Assembly (NCBI GenBank): GCA_014191975.1
Contig: BJHG01000003.1
Span: 1-64,000, forward strand
Length of the DNA: 64,000 nucleotides
From: Methylococcaceae bacterium
GTDB taxonomy: Bacteria > Pseudomonadota > Gammaproteobacteria > Methylococcales > Methylomonadaceae
Direction of reading: 5' to 3'
The notes under the pieces were generated by a model, which saw only the letters and a program-made list of their open reading frames with translations, did no database searches and was not told the origin of the DNA. Shown here one piece after another: positions 46,210-56,724 of this stretch. The position numbers and the translations under genes were made by a program. The first letter of the stretch is position 1. Every line of letters begins with the position of its first letter.

Positions 46210-47457
46210 TTAGATGAATACAGGAATTAACGGAGCATCCACAGTAACCATTTGACGTTTGCCACTTTCATCAAAGAAGAATAACAAACCAGCGAAACGA
46301 CTATCTGGATCGTAAATCAAATCAGCTAAACGATAAACTTCCCAAGCCGCGTCAGACGCAGTAACTTGAACAGTTCTTGTTTGACCTGGTGCTAATGGGC
46401 TGTTATCGCTAACAGTTAAACCATCTTCAGCCAATAAGTCATCTGGGTAGCCAGTTGTATCTTCTAATACTGCTGAGTCTAAGAAACGAACAGAAGCTGT
46501 TTGAAATTCACCTAAACGAACAGATGTATCGCCGTTGTTAGTGATTTTCAAGGTCATCTGCATAGCACGACCTGGTACACGGTAAGTTGCGTCTTCAACT
46601 TTAACAGTAACTGTTTTAGCAGGCATTTCAAACGGTTTCATACCACGTAACAAACCAGCTTGTAGCGGTGTTGTAATTGGGTATTTTTCGTTTGTTGAAG
46701 TCATACCAAATGCAACTAATGCAATAGTACCAACTGTAAATGCAATACCAACTTGACGGTCAGTAGAAGTAATCAATGTGTTTGCTTTACCAGATTCAAT
46801 AGCAATTGAACGTGGAATAAACATTGGTTTACGAACCCAGTAGGCCAACCAAGCTAAACCAATTGCATACCACAAAGCATGCCAAAAGTAAGTGTTTTCC
46901 AAGTTATAAGTTTCAAGGTCAATTGTTTGACCTGTTAAAGTAGTAACAGGGTTAACGAAGTCTTTCATTGATCCAGTAATGGTTGTCCATTTACCTGGTC
47001 CAATGATTGGACCGCCGCCTTTAACGTTCATCATAGAATGAACGTGCCAGTCACCTGGACGACGTGCTTTCAATAATACTTTGAATTCATAGATTTCGCC
47101 TAATTCCAAAGATACTGAACGTGGAACTAATTGACCACCAATCCAAGAGCCAGCACGAATGAAAACAGGACCAGGAATACCTACGTTCAAGAACGCGATG
47201 TCTGGTTTGTCAACAGTTTCTGGCCATCCAGCGAAAACGTAGAATTTACCGGTAACAGTCATGGTGTCGTTAACTTTCACTTCTTCTTTTGACCAATTTA
47301 AGTCAAACCAGTGAATAGTACGCATACGCATGAACGCAGCCTGTGATTTTTCACCGTGAGCCGCAGCTGTTGGTGTGTAAAGCATTGCAGCTGAAGAAGC
47401 CGCTAACAATGCAACAAAGGACAATTTTGCAACTTTGTCTCTTAATAATAATTTCAT
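46210..47457 (-). CDS. pmoB: Particulate methane monooxygenase subunit B
   Basis: PmoB is the periplasmic-domain subunit of the copper methane monooxygenase. I start it at the ATG at 47457 behind a GGGGG ribosome binding site, giving 415 residues; a longer frame extends into the pmoA gap. The signal peptide ends before AHGEKS. The CuB ligands are all present: the N-terminal His of the mature protein (34) and H138/H140 in DWHVHSMMN. By numbering offset, His49 stands at Bath His48, while the position of Bath His72 appears to be Tyr73. Two membrane helices (about 220-240 and 260-280) separate the two cupredoxin domains. Confidence 0.97.
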   Translation of the reverse strand: MKLLLRDKVAKLSFVALLAASSAAMLYTPTAAAHGEKSQAAFMRMRTIHWFDLNWSKEEVKVNDTMTVTGKFYVFAGWPETVDKPDIAFLNVGIPGPVFIRAGSWIGGQLVPRSVSLELGEIYEFKVLLKARRPGDWHVHSMMNVKGGGPIIGPGKWTTITGSMKDFVNPVTTLTGQTIDLETYNLENTYFWHALWYAIGLAWLAYWVRKPMFIPRSIAIESGKANTLITSTDRQVGIAFTVGTIALVAFGMTSTNEKYPITTPLQAGLLRGMKPFEMPAKTVTVKVEDATYRVPGRAMQMTLKITNNGDTSVRLGEFQTASVRFLDSAVLEDTTGYPDDLLAEDGLTVSDNSPLAPGQTRTVQVTASDAAWEVYRLADLIYDPDSRFAGLLFFFDESGKRQMVTVDAPLIPVFI

Positions 47458-47488
47458 ATATCCCCCTAAGTGGTAAATAATTCGTAGA

Positions 47489-48238
47489 TTAAACGGCTTC
47501 GCCACTGACGAATTCAGTTGAAGCGAACCATCTACCAAAGAAATGCCACAAGAAGTAAATGATGATGCTTACGAAACCAGAGAAGAACGCTGATACTGGA
47601 GCAACGTCTTTACCGAAAGTTCTTAAAGTACCTTTTTCAACCATACGGATGTATTCAGGTGTACCAGTTCTAACATAGTGATAACCTTGTAAGTCAGCTA
47701 AAGTCATCATCATGCCGTTGTATTCAACAGGAACATGTAATGGAGCCATAACTGGCCAGTTACCTGGGTAGAACAATAAACCGTAAGCCAAACCACCAAC
47801 TACAGCGGTTAATGTCATACTACCACCCAACAAAAGAACGGCGTCTAAAACGATCGCGCCAGGAATTAATTGTGATGGAAATACGAAGTTAACTGGGAAG
47901 TATGTCCAGCCCCAGAAGTTTAAGTAACGGTTAACCCATTCACCTAACAACAAACCTAAAATACAAACTACAGCACCAAATGGTAAACGGTAGCGATACC
48001 ATAAACATGCTTGAACAGCTGCTGGGAAAGTGATTGATACGATCGGCGCAACGGTTACCCATAAACGTCTATCTTTCCAGTCAGTCCAAAAATCCCAGTC
48101 ACCACCAGTCAACATATAATGAATGTGATAACCACCTAATACAACGAAGAACAACGTAAACAAAATCATCCAGTCAAATGTGCGAGATACTTTTACTGCT
48201 TCTGCACGTGACCGTACTGCTGATTGAGATGCGCTCAT
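47489..48238 (-). CDS. pmoA: Particulate methane monooxygenase subunit A
   Basis: The integral membrane subunit, 249 residues. It reads as a canonical type I methanotroph PmoA: SRTFDWMILFTLFFVVLGGY, GDWDFWTDWKDRRLWVTV, GLLLGEWVNRYLNFWGWTYF, the segment LHVPVEYNGMMMTLADLQGY and TPEYIRMVEKGTLRTFG. It is clearly PmoA rather than AmoA or a divergent PxmA. AGGAGG lies 6 bases before the ATG. Second gene of pmoCAB; 109 bases with possible RNA structure separate it from pmoC. Confidence 0.98.
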   Translation of the reverse strand: MSASQSAVRSRAEAVKVSRTFDWMILFTLFFVVLGGYHIHYMLTGGDWDFWTDWKDRRLWVTVAPIVSITFPAAVQACLWYRYRLPFGAVVCILGLLLGEWVNRYLNFWGWTYFPVNFVFPSQLIPGAIVLDAVLLLGGSMTLTAVVGGLAYGLLFYPGNWPVMAPLHVPVEYNGMMMTLADLQGYHYVRTGTPEYIRMVEKGTLRTFGKDVAPVSAFFSGFVSIIIYFLWHFFGRWFASTEFVSGEAV

Positions 48239-48275
48239 AGCTTACCTCCTAAAGGATTTAAATTATTTTTATTGA

Positions 48276-48326
48276 TACTATCACTTGTTACTGCCCTACC
48301 AATAAATAGAGCAGCAGGAGATAGTA
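48276..48326 (-). other. Possible RNA hairpin between pmoC and pmoA
   Basis: TACTATC (48276-48282) and GATAGTA (48320-48326) are exact inverted copies; inside, CTGC and GCAG can pair. No U tract follows, so it is more likely an mRNA-stability or processing element than a terminator. A weak but reproducible-looking fold, seen by eye only. Confidence 0.35.
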
Positions 48327-48347
48327 GTTACAACAAGAAGACCTAAA

Positions 48348-49100
48348 TTAAGCTAAGTCTTTTTTCAACAATTTTGAAATAGCACCAACTTCGATGTTTA
48401 CAACACCTAATACACCTAAAGCAGCCCATCCGAAGAATACGAAACCATAGTGTAAAGGAGCAACAAACAATTCTTCCATGAACCAGAAAGTGTGACCCCA
48501 TTCATTCAAACCTACGTTTGGAAGAATCATGAAAGGTCCAATAACTGATACCATATACTGTAAAGGCAAACCATTTTGATAGGTTGGCAATCTTGTTTTT
48601 GCATATAAGAATGCAGCAACACCAGTAATGATATAAATTGGGTAGCTCAAATAGAATTCAATAACATGACTAGGTGTAAAGTCAGTGTCACGAACGATTG
48701 TTTGATGCCATGTACCATCTTGTTCTGTGAAGTAAGAGGCACCGTAGTAAATAGCGATGCCGTACATTACCAACCAAATCCAATGTGTAAAATGTCTTCT
48801 CAACTCTTCACGAGGTGTGATTGACATTACTTTACGATCACGAGATTTCCAAATATAACCCCATAATATAGATGCTGTCATAACTTCAACAACCATCTCG
48901 ATGTACAGGAAGTTCATCCAATATGTTTCAAACTCAGGTGCAAATGAGTCTAAGCCAGCTGACCAGCCGTAAACTCCTTCATACCAACGAACCCAACCGT
49001 AGAACACAATATAAAGTGCTGCGCCTGCGAACATATTTTGTTTGTTTAAAAGCGGTGCTTCATGAGCATCAGCTTTAACTTGTTCAGTTGTAGCTGCCAT
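48348..49100 (-). CDS. pmoC: Particulate methane monooxygenase subunit C
   Basis: A membrane subunit of 250 residues, first gene of the operon. The ligands of the variable metal site now often assigned as catalytic copper are intact: Asp128 and His132 in DGTWH and His145 in FTPSH, the same D-x3-H-x12-H spacing as Asp156/His160/His173 of the M. capsulatus enzyme. AGGAGG precedes the ATG, and a sigma-70-type promoter lies about 125 bases upstream. Confidence 0.97.
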   Translation of the reverse strand: MAATTEQVKADAHEAPLLNKQNMFAGAALYIVFYGWVRWYEGVYGWSAGLDSFAPEFETYWMNFLYIEMVVEVMTASILWGYIWKSRDRKVMSITPREELRRHFTHWIWLVMYGIAIYYGASYFTEQDGTWHQTIVRDTDFTPSHVIEFYLSYPIYIITGVAAFLYAKTRLPTYQNGLPLQYMVSVIGPFMILPNVGLNEWGHTFWFMEELFVAPLHYGFVFFGWAALGVLGVVNIEVGAISKLLKKDLA

Positions 49101-49223
49101 TTCTACCTCCTAGAAATTACTAAATTCCCGATTTTTCGAGAGTTAATTTTTTCAAAATCCGTTTCATGCAATTTAACTCAGCAACCCTGCGTCAAATTGT
49201 CGCAACTCCATTTAGCGTGAGCA

Positions 49224-49251
49224 AGTCTACCAGTTAGTTATTGGTTGTCAA
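49224..49251 (-). promoter_or_regulatory. Sigma-70-type promoter of pmoCAB
   Basis: On the minus strand TTGACA (49251-49246) and TAGACT (49229-49224) are spaced by 16 bases, ahead of a long leader to the pmoC start at 49100. Perfect -35 and a fair -10 suit the strong, constitutive-plus-copper-tuned expression known for pmo operons. A second, regulated start cannot be excluded. Confidence 0.6.
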
Positions 49252-49324
49252 CAACAATGCTATAAATTATTTTCTAAATGACGCACAATTTTTTTTCGTG
49301 CCAAATCCAATGAATAAATCATCC

Positions 49325-49978
49325 TTATTTATTGAAATTTAAACATCGATTTAGTAGCCAGCGGCCACTAGAAAAAATCAGCACAATCACAATAAACATA
49401 AAGACTCCACCTAGCTTTAGCACTGACAAATCAAGCAAATAAGGATCGGGTTTTACTGGAGAACTAATTCCAGGGATACTCGGTAAATCACCATCACCAC
49501 CACCTACTTTTAGTTGAGCTTTCATGCCTTTTTCCGCATGCTGTGCTAACTCACAGTGAACCAAATACGTCTTTTTTTGGCTCGGCATAATCAAACTTGC
49601 ATGTAACTCTCCTTCACCATAAAGTTCTAAGTGCAACATGCCATCCGGATATAAATAACCTGGCAAGCCATGAATCATAAATTGATGGCGAATTTGGTCA
49701 TCGTTAATAAAAGTAATATTTATTTTGGCGCACGGTTTCACATCCCATTGTTGGATGTCAAATGCAAACATTTTACCGTTAAACTTCGATGCATATTCAT
49801 GCCCTGCATGAATTGTTAAATCGACCGTTTCAGAAATTTGTAGACAATCTTTTGGTAAATCATCTGGATTTGCATTCATCACCATGCCTTTTTCGTCCAT
49901 TTGCATCGTCGCAAAACTTGCTTGAGACATCACAAGTAAAATCGTAATTAAAAATTTATTCTTTTTCATAAATTTCAT
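49325..49978 (-). CDS. Membrane-anchored cupredoxin next to pmoCAB
   Basis: A 217-residue exported protein with a signal peptide ending near FAT (23) and a C-terminal membrane helix (about 188-207). The cupredoxin domain between them has the type 1 copper ligands His98 (or His103 in MIHGLP), Cys142, His147 and Met152 in VHCELAQHAEKGM. A linker GGGDGDLPSIPGI separates the domain from the helix. Its start overlaps the multicopper oxidase gene by 23 bases, and pmoC follows after 224 bases. It probably passes electrons to or from that oxidase. No assigned name. Confidence 0.8.
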   Translation of the reverse strand: MKFMKKNKFLITILLVMSQASFATMQMDEKGMVMNANPDDLPKDCLQISETVDLTIHAGHEYASKFNGKMFAFDIQQWDVKPCAKINITFINDDQIRHQFMIHGLPGYLYPDGMLHLELYGEGELHASLIMPSQKKTYLVHCELAQHAEKGMKAQLKVGGGDGDLPSIPGISSPVKPDPYLLDLSVLKLGGVFMFIVIVLIFSSGRWLLNRCLNFNK

Positions 49979-51626
49979 TTCGTAAATAAATGTACAGTAT
50001 CAAAATAAATGCGCCAATTAACAAACCAAGCAATGCACAAAAAGCAATCAATTCAACATAATTTGGCGAAACTTTTCCTGCATCACCGAAAAAATTTGCC
50101 CGATCACCATTGGCCCAAAGTGGTCGTTGTTTTGCGTAGTATTCTTTGTTAAAAACGTCGTTAAACAACTCATCGTACATTTTGGGCATTCCTTGCGCGT
50201 CCAAAAATGATTTATAAGCCAAAATCGTGATATTCCCACCAGGTTCCATGCCATCTGTTGTAGTTCCTGTCGGAACATGATCATGAAACATCCATAACCC
50301 GGGGCCGTAACTATTTAAACCGTCATTTTTTGTATTAAGTGACAAATCTAAACGTTGTGCAGGTGAAACATCAAAAACATCACGAGTTAATTGCAAACCT
50401 TGCGCCGCCTCAACACCATCATAAGCAATAATCGTCGCTTTATGCCCATGGAAATGCACGGCAACTGACGAACGCTGTAAATTTGCAAGATGCAATTTTA
50501 TGCGCTCATTTTCATTGGCAATAATCATTGCATCACGCAACGTATAAGGAAATGAATGCCCGTTAAGTAAAAAATAATTTTCATTCGATGTCGTCATATT
50601 GTAATCACGACTCATTTTTTGACTAATTAAACGTGGATCGTTAGCTTCTTGAGGAATTTTTGCGAGCTCTTTATCTATCGACTGATAATGTAAATCGTAT
50701 TCTTGGTCGTAATGTTTCTTAACATTAACAGCAGAATGACGGACCTGCCCTGCTCCAATATTAAAAGTTTGCACCCAATTATTTGGTGCATTTTCTTCGA
50801 CAATAAACATTCCATTCAATCCCATCATGAAATGTTGAGCTGTTTGAACATGGCAATGGTAAAGCATTGTGCCAGCGTGACGGGGTTGAATCTCATAAGT
50901 GTGTTGCTTTCCTGGAAAAACAGCGTGTTCTTCCATGCCATCATTATCCTGACCAGCAGCGGTTAAAAATGGATGATCAACACCATGCAAATGAATCGTG
51001 TGTGGCAAATAATGTGTATTTTCTAGTGTAATAAAAACTTTATCGCCCTGTTCAACACGAATAACAGGTGAAGGAGCACGCAATAAGGGATGGGCAACAC
51101 GAGAATTAAAATTCTTAACCGCCATACCGTGCATTTTCGGTGCAAATACCCATAAAGATGGCTGTACCCCTGGTGCGATGTTGTAAGTATTCATTAAATA
51201 ATCGCCATCTGGACTAAAACCATTTAATTCAACAACTTCTAATTTAATATGAATGACGTCTGGATCACCATCGTTATCTAAATCCTCACCCATCGTAACA
51301 GCATCTTGTGCAAGATTACTTTGCATTAATGTCAACATCGACACATTATTTGTGCCTTTAACTGCTGTCGCAATTGTATAAGGATTATCAGGTTCACAGA
51401 CAGGTGATGCAGCAATTCTCACACCTTCAATTTCTTGCTCTGAACGCCATTCAACATGATCATCCGTACAAGGTTTTTCAACATTCGCATTATCGGCATT
51501 GCTGAAAACAGTCGAGGGTGGATTTTCACGTGCATGCTTTTCAATAATAGGAAACCATTGTATAACCACGAAAAAAAGCGTGATCAATATAAATAATAAA
51601 CTAAAAATAAAGTATTTTTTAAACAT
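49956..51626 (-). CDS. Membrane-anchored multicopper oxidase
   Basis: A 556-residue protein with an N-terminal signal/anchor helix (about 5-24) and a C-terminal helix (about 520-545), so the body faces the periplasm. The copper-ligand motifs are HLHG (212-215), HCH with the T1 Cys at 258 and His265 in HCHVQTAQHFMMG, HFHGH, and FHDH near 450 in place of the usual second HCH. So one T1 centre in the first domain and a trinuclear cluster, as in two-domain or nitrite-reductase-like oxidases. Encoded just upstream of the cupredoxin and pmoCAB; substrate unknown, copper(I) or an electron carrier are candidates. Confidence 0.85.
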   Translation of the reverse strand: MFKKYFIFSLLFILITLFFVVIQWFPIIEKHARENPPSTVFSNADNANVEKPCTDDHVEWRSEQEIEGVRIAASPVCEPDNPYTIATAVKGTNNVSMLTLMQSNLAQDAVTMGEDLDNDGDPDVIHIKLEVVELNGFSPDGDYLMNTYNIAPGVQPSLWVFAPKMHGMAVKNFNSRVAHPLLRAPSPVIRVEQGDKVFITLENTHYLPHTIHLHGVDHPFLTAAGQDNDGMEEHAVFPGKQHTYEIQPRHAGTMLYHCHVQTAQHFMMGLNGMFIVEENAPNNWVQTFNIGAGQVRHSAVNVKKHYDQEYDLHYQSIDKELAKIPQEANDPRLISQKMSRDYNMTTSNENYFLLNGHSFPYTLRDAMIIANENERIKLHLANLQRSSVAVHFHGHKATIIAYDGVEAAQGLQLTRDVFDVSPAQRLDLSLNTKNDGLNSYGPGLWMFHDHVPTGTTTDGMEPGGNITILAYKSFLDAQGMPKMYDELFNDVFNKEYYAKQRPLWANGDRANFFGDAGKVSPNYVELIAFCALLGLLIGAFILILYIYLRNEIYEKE

Positions 51627-51867
51627 AGTGATAGTTTAATAACAATAAAAGCAAAATTTAAGCGGTTCTAACTGTAACCGTTAATATGCAATAAGAAAAT
51701 AATTTTTAATGGATAATATCTTTTAAAACTAAAAAAACAACTTTTAAAAACAGTTGAAAATAACTTGTAAAAAGACAAATAAGACTAGAATTTAAGCCTG
51801 TCGCCAATGCACCACTTCTATTATAATTATGGAAAACTTATCTCTCCTATCTCTAAAAATAAAAATC

Positions 51868-52833
51868 ATGGATTTAAAATTTCTCGACTTTGAACAACCA
51901 ATTGCTGTTTTAGAAGCAAAAATCGCAGAACTCCGCCACGTCGAATTCGATAATAAAATTAATATCTCGGATGCGCTACATCAATTGGAAGAGCGTTCCC
52001 AAGCCTTAACAGAATCAATTTTTGCAAATTTATCAGATTGGCAGATTTCGCAAATTTCACGTCATCCAGGCAGACCTTACACACTTGATTACATAGATCT
52101 AATTTTTACAGATTTTCACGAACTACATGGAGACCGTGCTTATGCTGACGATCCCGCGATTATTTGTGGATTAGCTAAATTAGACAATCAACCAGTTGTC
52201 ATTATTGGTCACCAAAAAGGACGCGATACCAAAGAAAAAATTTATCGAAATTTCGGAATGCCAAGACCTGAAGGCTATCGAAAAGCTTTACGTGTAATGA
52301 AACTCGCTGAACGCTTTCAATTACCAATTATTTGCCTAATCGACACGCCTGGAGCTTATCCTGGCATTGACGCAGAAGAGCGTGGACAAAGCGAAGCGAT
52401 TGCACGAAATTTATTTGAAATGGCTAAGCTCAAAACCCCGATTATTTGCACAATTATTGGAGAAGGTGGATCAGGTGGCGCGTTGGCAATTGGTGTTGGT
52501 GATCGTTTAATTATGTTGGAATACAGCACTTATTCCGTAATTTCACCTGAAGGTTGCGCGGCAATTTTATGGAAAAGTGCCGATAAAGTACAACTCGCAG
52601 CTGAAGCAATGGGAATAACGTCTGACAGAGTTCGCGAACAAGGTTTTTTAGATGAGGTTGTTCGTGAACCATTAGGTGGAGCACACCGTGATTTCAAAAT
52701 AACTGCCACTAATTTAAAAGAAGCACTAGCTAACCATTTAAACGCACTGAAACATCAAGACTCACATTCGCTACTTGAAAAACGCTATCAGCGAATTATG
52801 AGTTTTGGTGTGTTTGAAGAAACTAATAAATAA
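51868..52833 (+). CDS. accA: Acetyl-CoA carboxylase carboxyltransferase subunit alpha
   Basis: The alpha half of the carboxyltransferase that makes malonyl-CoA. Started at the ATG at 51868 (321 residues, [17 protein letters not shown] as expected). Landmarks: [64 protein letters not shown] and [14 protein letters not shown]. Divergent from the multicopper oxidase across about 240 bases of AT-rich DNA. Confidence 0.96.
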   Translation: MDLKFLDFEQPIAVLEAKIAELRHVEFDNKINISDALHQLEERSQALTESIFANLSDWQISQISRHPGRPYTLDYIDLIFTDFHELHGDRAYADDPAIICGLAKLDNQPVVIIGHQKGRDTKEKIYRNFGMPRPEGYRKALRVMKLAERFQLPIICLIDTPGAYPGIDAEERGQSEAIARNLFEMAKLKTPIICTIIGEGGSGGALAIGVGDRLIMLEYSTYSVISPEGCAAILWKSADKVQLAAEAMGITSDRVREQGFLDEVVREPLGGAHRDFKITATNLKEALANHLNALKHQDSHSLLEKRYQRIMSFGVFEETNK

Positions 52834-52849
52834 TTCGAGTAAGTTAAAC

Positions 52850-54445
52850 GTGAAAGCTGAATTTAATTTTGATGTTTTAGTGATTGGGAGTGGTGGGGCT
52901 GGTTTAACTCTTGCACTAAAACTTGCACAACAACAAACACGCATCGCAGTTTTATCTAAATTCGCATTAACCTCAGGCAGTACTTATTATGCACAAGGTG
53001 GAATTTCAGCTGTTTTTGATGCCGAGGATTCGGTGGAATCTCACACAGCAGACACGCTAGATTCAGGTGCGGGATTGTGCAACGAAGAAATTGTGAAATT
53101 AACCGTTAATCATGGAAAAAAATCTATCGATTGGTTGCGTGAACAAGGTGTTTTATTTACAGAAGAGCAATCTGTATCGGGTGAAAAAAAGCTCCATTTA
53201 AACCGTGAAGGTGGTCATTCTCATCGCCGTGTCGTGCATATGGACGACGCAACAGGAAAAGCAATTTCGTTATCACTCATTGAACGCGCCCAAGAAAATC
53301 GACATATCAAATTGTTCGAAAATTATAATATTATTGATTTAATCACCCAGAAAAATCGTTGTATTGGCGCATATGTATTCAATAGTTCACAGCAAAAAAT
53401 TGAAACATTTACCGCGAAAATCATTGTTTTAGCAACAGGCGGAGCAAGTAAAGCCTATTTATATAGCACAAACCCACAAAGTTCGACTGGCGATGGAATG
53501 GCTGTGGCATGGAGAGCGGGGTGTCGTGTCAGTAATTTGGAATTTATGCAGTTTCATCCGACCTGTCTTTATCATCCTGCTGGACATTCGTTTTTAATTA
53601 GCGAAGCGATTCGAGGGGAAGGTGGACGTTTGATTTTGCCAGACGGTTCTCCATTTATGCATCATTTTGATGATCGTGGTGAACTTGCACCACGTGATAT
53701 TGTCGCAAGAGCAATTGATCATGAAATCAAAAAACGTGGCATTGATTATGTATATTTAGATATTAGCCACAAACCCGCGTCATTTATTCGTGAACATTTC
53801 CCGAACATTTATCAACGGTGTTTAGAATTCGACTTTGATATTACTCAACAACCAATTCCAGTAGTTCCGGCAGCACATTATACTTGTGGCGGCATTTTAA
53901 CAGATAGTTTTGCACGAACTGATATTGAAAATTTGTATGCCGTTGGTGAGGTTGCTTGTACTGGATTACATGGTGCAAACCGAATGGCAAGCAATTCACT
54001 TTTAGAATGTTTAGTATTTGCTGAGCGCGCTAGTGAAGATATTCAACGGAAATTACCTCAATTGTCGATGCCTAAAAACTTACCTTTGTGGGATGAATCA
54101 CAGGTAAGTAATTCGGACGAAGAGGTTGTTGTATCTCACAATTGGAATGAATTACGGCATTTTATGTGGGATTACGTTGGCATTGTACGAACTGATAAAC
54201 GCTTAAATCGCGCTATGAATCGTGTGGCATTATTGAAAAAAGAAATTGCTGAGTATTACCAAAATTTTCGTGTCACAAGCGATTTATTAGAATTGCGGAA
54301 TTTAGTTGTCGTTGCTGAGCTCATTATTCGATGCGCCCAAGAACGCAAAGAAAGTCGCGGGTTGCATTACACGTTAGATTATCCTGAAATCGATAATTCA
54401 CAACCCGCTAAAAACACAATACTTACACCAACTAATTTCAATTAA
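52850..54445 (+). CDS. nadB: L-aspartate oxidase
   Basis: It oxidises L-aspartate to iminoaspartate for NAD synthesis. I use the GTG at 52850 (531 residues, GAG site about 10 bases upstream). The FAD motif is [18 protein letters not shown], followed by [71 protein letters not shown] and [15 protein letters not shown]. Its 3' end overlaps convergent parC by 8 bases. Confidence 0.94.
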   Translation: MKAEFNFDVLVIGSGGAGLTLALKLAQQQTRIAVLSKFALTSGSTYYAQGGISAVFDAEDSVESHTADTLDSGAGLCNEEIVKLTVNHGKKSIDWLREQGVLFTEEQSVSGEKKLHLNREGGHSHRRVVHMDDATGKAISLSLIERAQENRHIKLFENYNIIDLITQKNRCIGAYVFNSSQQKIETFTAKIIVLATGGASKAYLYSTNPQSSTGDGMAVAWRAGCRVSNLEFMQFHPTCLYHPAGHSFLISEAIRGEGGRLILPDGSPFMHHFDDRGELAPRDIVARAIDHEIKKRGIDYVYLDISHKPASFIREHFPNIYQRCLEFDFDITQQPIPVVPAAHYTCGGILTDSFARTDIENLYAVGEVACTGLHGANRMASNSLLECLVFAERASEDIQRKLPQLSMPKNLPLWDESQVSNSDEEVVVSHNWNELRHFMWDYVGIVRTDKRLNRAMNRVALLKKEIAEYYQNFRVTSDLLELRNLVVVAELIIRCAQERKESRGLHYTLDYPEIDNSQPAKNTILTPTNFN

Positions 54446-56681
54446 CCTCATGACCTTCTAACGAATCAACACGTTGAAAACCTCTCGGCAAAAGAGTTCC
54501 ACGCTTTGCACGAGCTCCGATGTAAATTTGTAAATCACTCGATTTCAACGTTAAGGTTCTCTTACCAGACGTTACAGTCAAAGATGTTTCAGGTTTTAAA
54601 ATTGTAAAAGCAACAATAAAATCGGCTGTTTTTTGCAAATCTCCTACCGGAATTTGAATTAATTTATTTCCCTTTCCTTTTGACAAGGTAGGAATTTCCA
54701 TCAACGGAAAAATTAACAATCTCCCTTGATTCGTGGCAACAGCAAATAAACTTCCTTCATTATTTGTCAATAATGGGGGCAATAATTTTTCATCGTTGGA
54801 CATTATCACCAAAGACTTCCCAGCTTTATTTTTACTCGCTAAATCATTAAGTGGTGTTTTAAAACCATAGCCCCAAGAATTCACTAATATAACAAAATCA
54901 CCTGAATCCCCGGCGATTAAATGCGTAAAAGTGGCATTTTCGGGGGGATTAAAACGCCCTGTTAATGGCTCACCTTGCGCTCTTGCAGACGGTAAGTCAT
55001 GTGTTGTAGAACTATAAACACGTCCAGTTGAATCAAATAAATAAATCGTGTGTGTCGAGCGCGTTTTAACGGCAGATTGAAAGCTATCGCCAGAACGATA
55101 ACTCAAATTTTCAACATCCACATCGTGACCTTTTGCCGCACGAATCCAACCTTTTTCAGACACAATTACCGTAAGTGGTTCATTGGAAATTAACATAGAC
55201 TCATTTAAGGCTTGCGCGGCTTGACGTGAAACTAAAGGCGAACGACGTGCATCACCATAAACATTAGCATCTTGCTGTAATTCTTTTTTGATTAATCTTT
55301 TCAATAACACTTCAGAACCGAGCGTTTTTTCAAGTCCATCACGTTCTGTTGCAAGCGAATCGAGTTCGCCACGAATTTTAATTTCTTCGAGTTTAATCAA
55401 TTGACGCAATTTCAATTCTAAAATTGCTTCTGCTTGAAGTTCACTTAAATTAAAACGTGCAATTAAAACAAGTTTTGGCGTGTCTTCAGTTCGAATAATT
55501 GCAATGACTTCGTCGATATTCAAATACGCAATTAACAAGCCTTCTAAAATGTGCAGCCGCGATAACACTTTATTCAATCTATGTTGCAACCGACGGCGTA
55601 CTGTTTCAATTCTAAAAACAAGCCATTCACTTAAAATTTCGTGCAAATTTTTGACTTGTGGACGACCGTTTAAACCAATCATATTCATATTGACACGATA
55701 ACTTTTTTCCAAATCAGTCGTTGCGAATAAATGTGACATTATTTCTTCTGCGTTAATGCGCTTTGCTTTGGGAATAATTAATAATCTGCACGGATTTTCA
55801 TGATCTGACTCATCGCGTAAATCTTCAATCATGGGCAATTTTTTCGCCAGCATTTGTGCGGCAATTTGCTCCATCAATTTTGAACCTGAAACTTGATGTG
55901 GCAACGCAGTAACTATAATTACGCCATCTTCGAGTTCATAAGTAGCCCGCATTTTTAACGAACCACCACCTGTGCGATAAATTTTCTGCAAATCTTCACG
56001 GCTGGTAATAATTTCAGCTTCTGTTGGATAATCAGGCGCATGAACAAAGGTTAAAAGCTTCTCTAAATCTGTTTCAGGTGAATCCAATAATTGCACACAT
56101 GCCGCAACAACTTCACGCAAATTATGCGGTGGAATATCGGTTGCCATGCCAACCGCAATACCCATTGTGCCGTTGAGTAAAATATTCGGCAAGCGTGCGG
56201 GCAAGCGTTCAGGTTCTTTCATTGACGCATCAAAATTGTCTGTCCATTCAACAGTCCCCTGTTCAATTTCATTTAACAATGTATTGGCATAGGGCGTTAA
56301 ACGTGATTCGGTATAACGCATCGCAGCAAAGGATTTTGGATCATCTGGTGAGCCCCAATTTCCTTGACCATCAACCAATGTGTAACGATACGAAAATGGT
56401 TGCGCCATTAAAACCATAGCTTCATAACAAGCGGAATCACCATGCGGATGATATTTTCCTAACACGTCACCAACGGTTCGCGCAGACTTTTTATATTTCG
56501 CCATAGCATTTAAGCCAAGTTCTGACATCGCATAAATAATGCGTCTTTGAACCGGTTTTAAACCATCCGAAATATGTGGCAAAGCACGATCTAAAATTAC
56601 ATACATCGAATAATCGAGATAGGCTTTTTCGGCAAAATCTTTTAATTGTTGTTGTTCAAATGTGTCCGCGAAGCTGACCAT
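54438..56681 (-). CDS. parC: DNA topoisomerase IV subunit A
   Basis: The catalytic subunit that decatenates daughter chromosomes. 747 residues: [40 protein letters not shown], and the nicking Tyr in [10 protein letters not shown]. The length, the shortened C-terminal propeller (blades such as [25 protein letters not shown]) and lack of the full GyrA box support ParC over GyrA. parE is not in the window. Confidence 0.94.
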   Translation of the reverse strand: MVSFADTFEQQQLKDFAEKAYLDYSMYVILDRALPHISDGLKPVQRRIIYAMSELGLNAMAKYKKSARTVGDVLGKYHPHGDSACYEAMVLMAQPFSYRYTLVDGQGNWGSPDDPKSFAAMRYTESRLTPYANTLLNEIEQGTVEWTDNFDASMKEPERLPARLPNILLNGTMGIAVGMATDIPPHNLREVVAACVQLLDSPETDLEKLLTFVHAPDYPTEAEIITSREDLQKIYRTGGGSLKMRATYELEDGVIIVTALPHQVSGSKLMEQIAAQMLAKKLPMIEDLRDESDHENPCRLLIIPKAKRINAEEIMSHLFATTDLEKSYRVNMNMIGLNGRPQVKNLHEILSEWLVFRIETVRRRLQHRLNKVLSRLHILEGLLIAYLNIDEVIAIIRTEDTPKLVLIARFNLSELQAEAILELKLRQLIKLEEIKIRGELDSLATERDGLEKTLGSEVLLKRLIKKELQQDANVYGDARRSPLVSRQAAQALNESMLISNEPLTVIVSEKGWIRAAKGHDVDVENLSYRSGDSFQSAVKTRSTHTIYLFDSTGRVYSSTTHDLPSARAQGEPLTGRFNPPENATFTHLIAGDSGDFVILVNSWGYGFKTPLNDLASKNKAGKSLVIMSNDEKLLPPLLTNNEGSLFAVATNQGRLLIFPLMEIPTLSKGKGNKLIQIPVGDLQKTADFIVAFTILKPETSLTVTSGKRTLTLKSSDLQIYIGARAKRGTLLPRGFQRVDSLEGHEVN

Positions 56682-56724
56682 TAAAATACTATCCTTGCGT
56701 TAAAAATTTAAATACAGATTTGAA

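Noticed and set aside
51627-51867. Regulatory RNA or riboswitch in the divergent region between the multicopper oxidase and accA
   Set aside because: Very AT-rich with one short hairpin (CGGTT/AACCG). I see no known riboswitch core; only ordinary promoters are expected.
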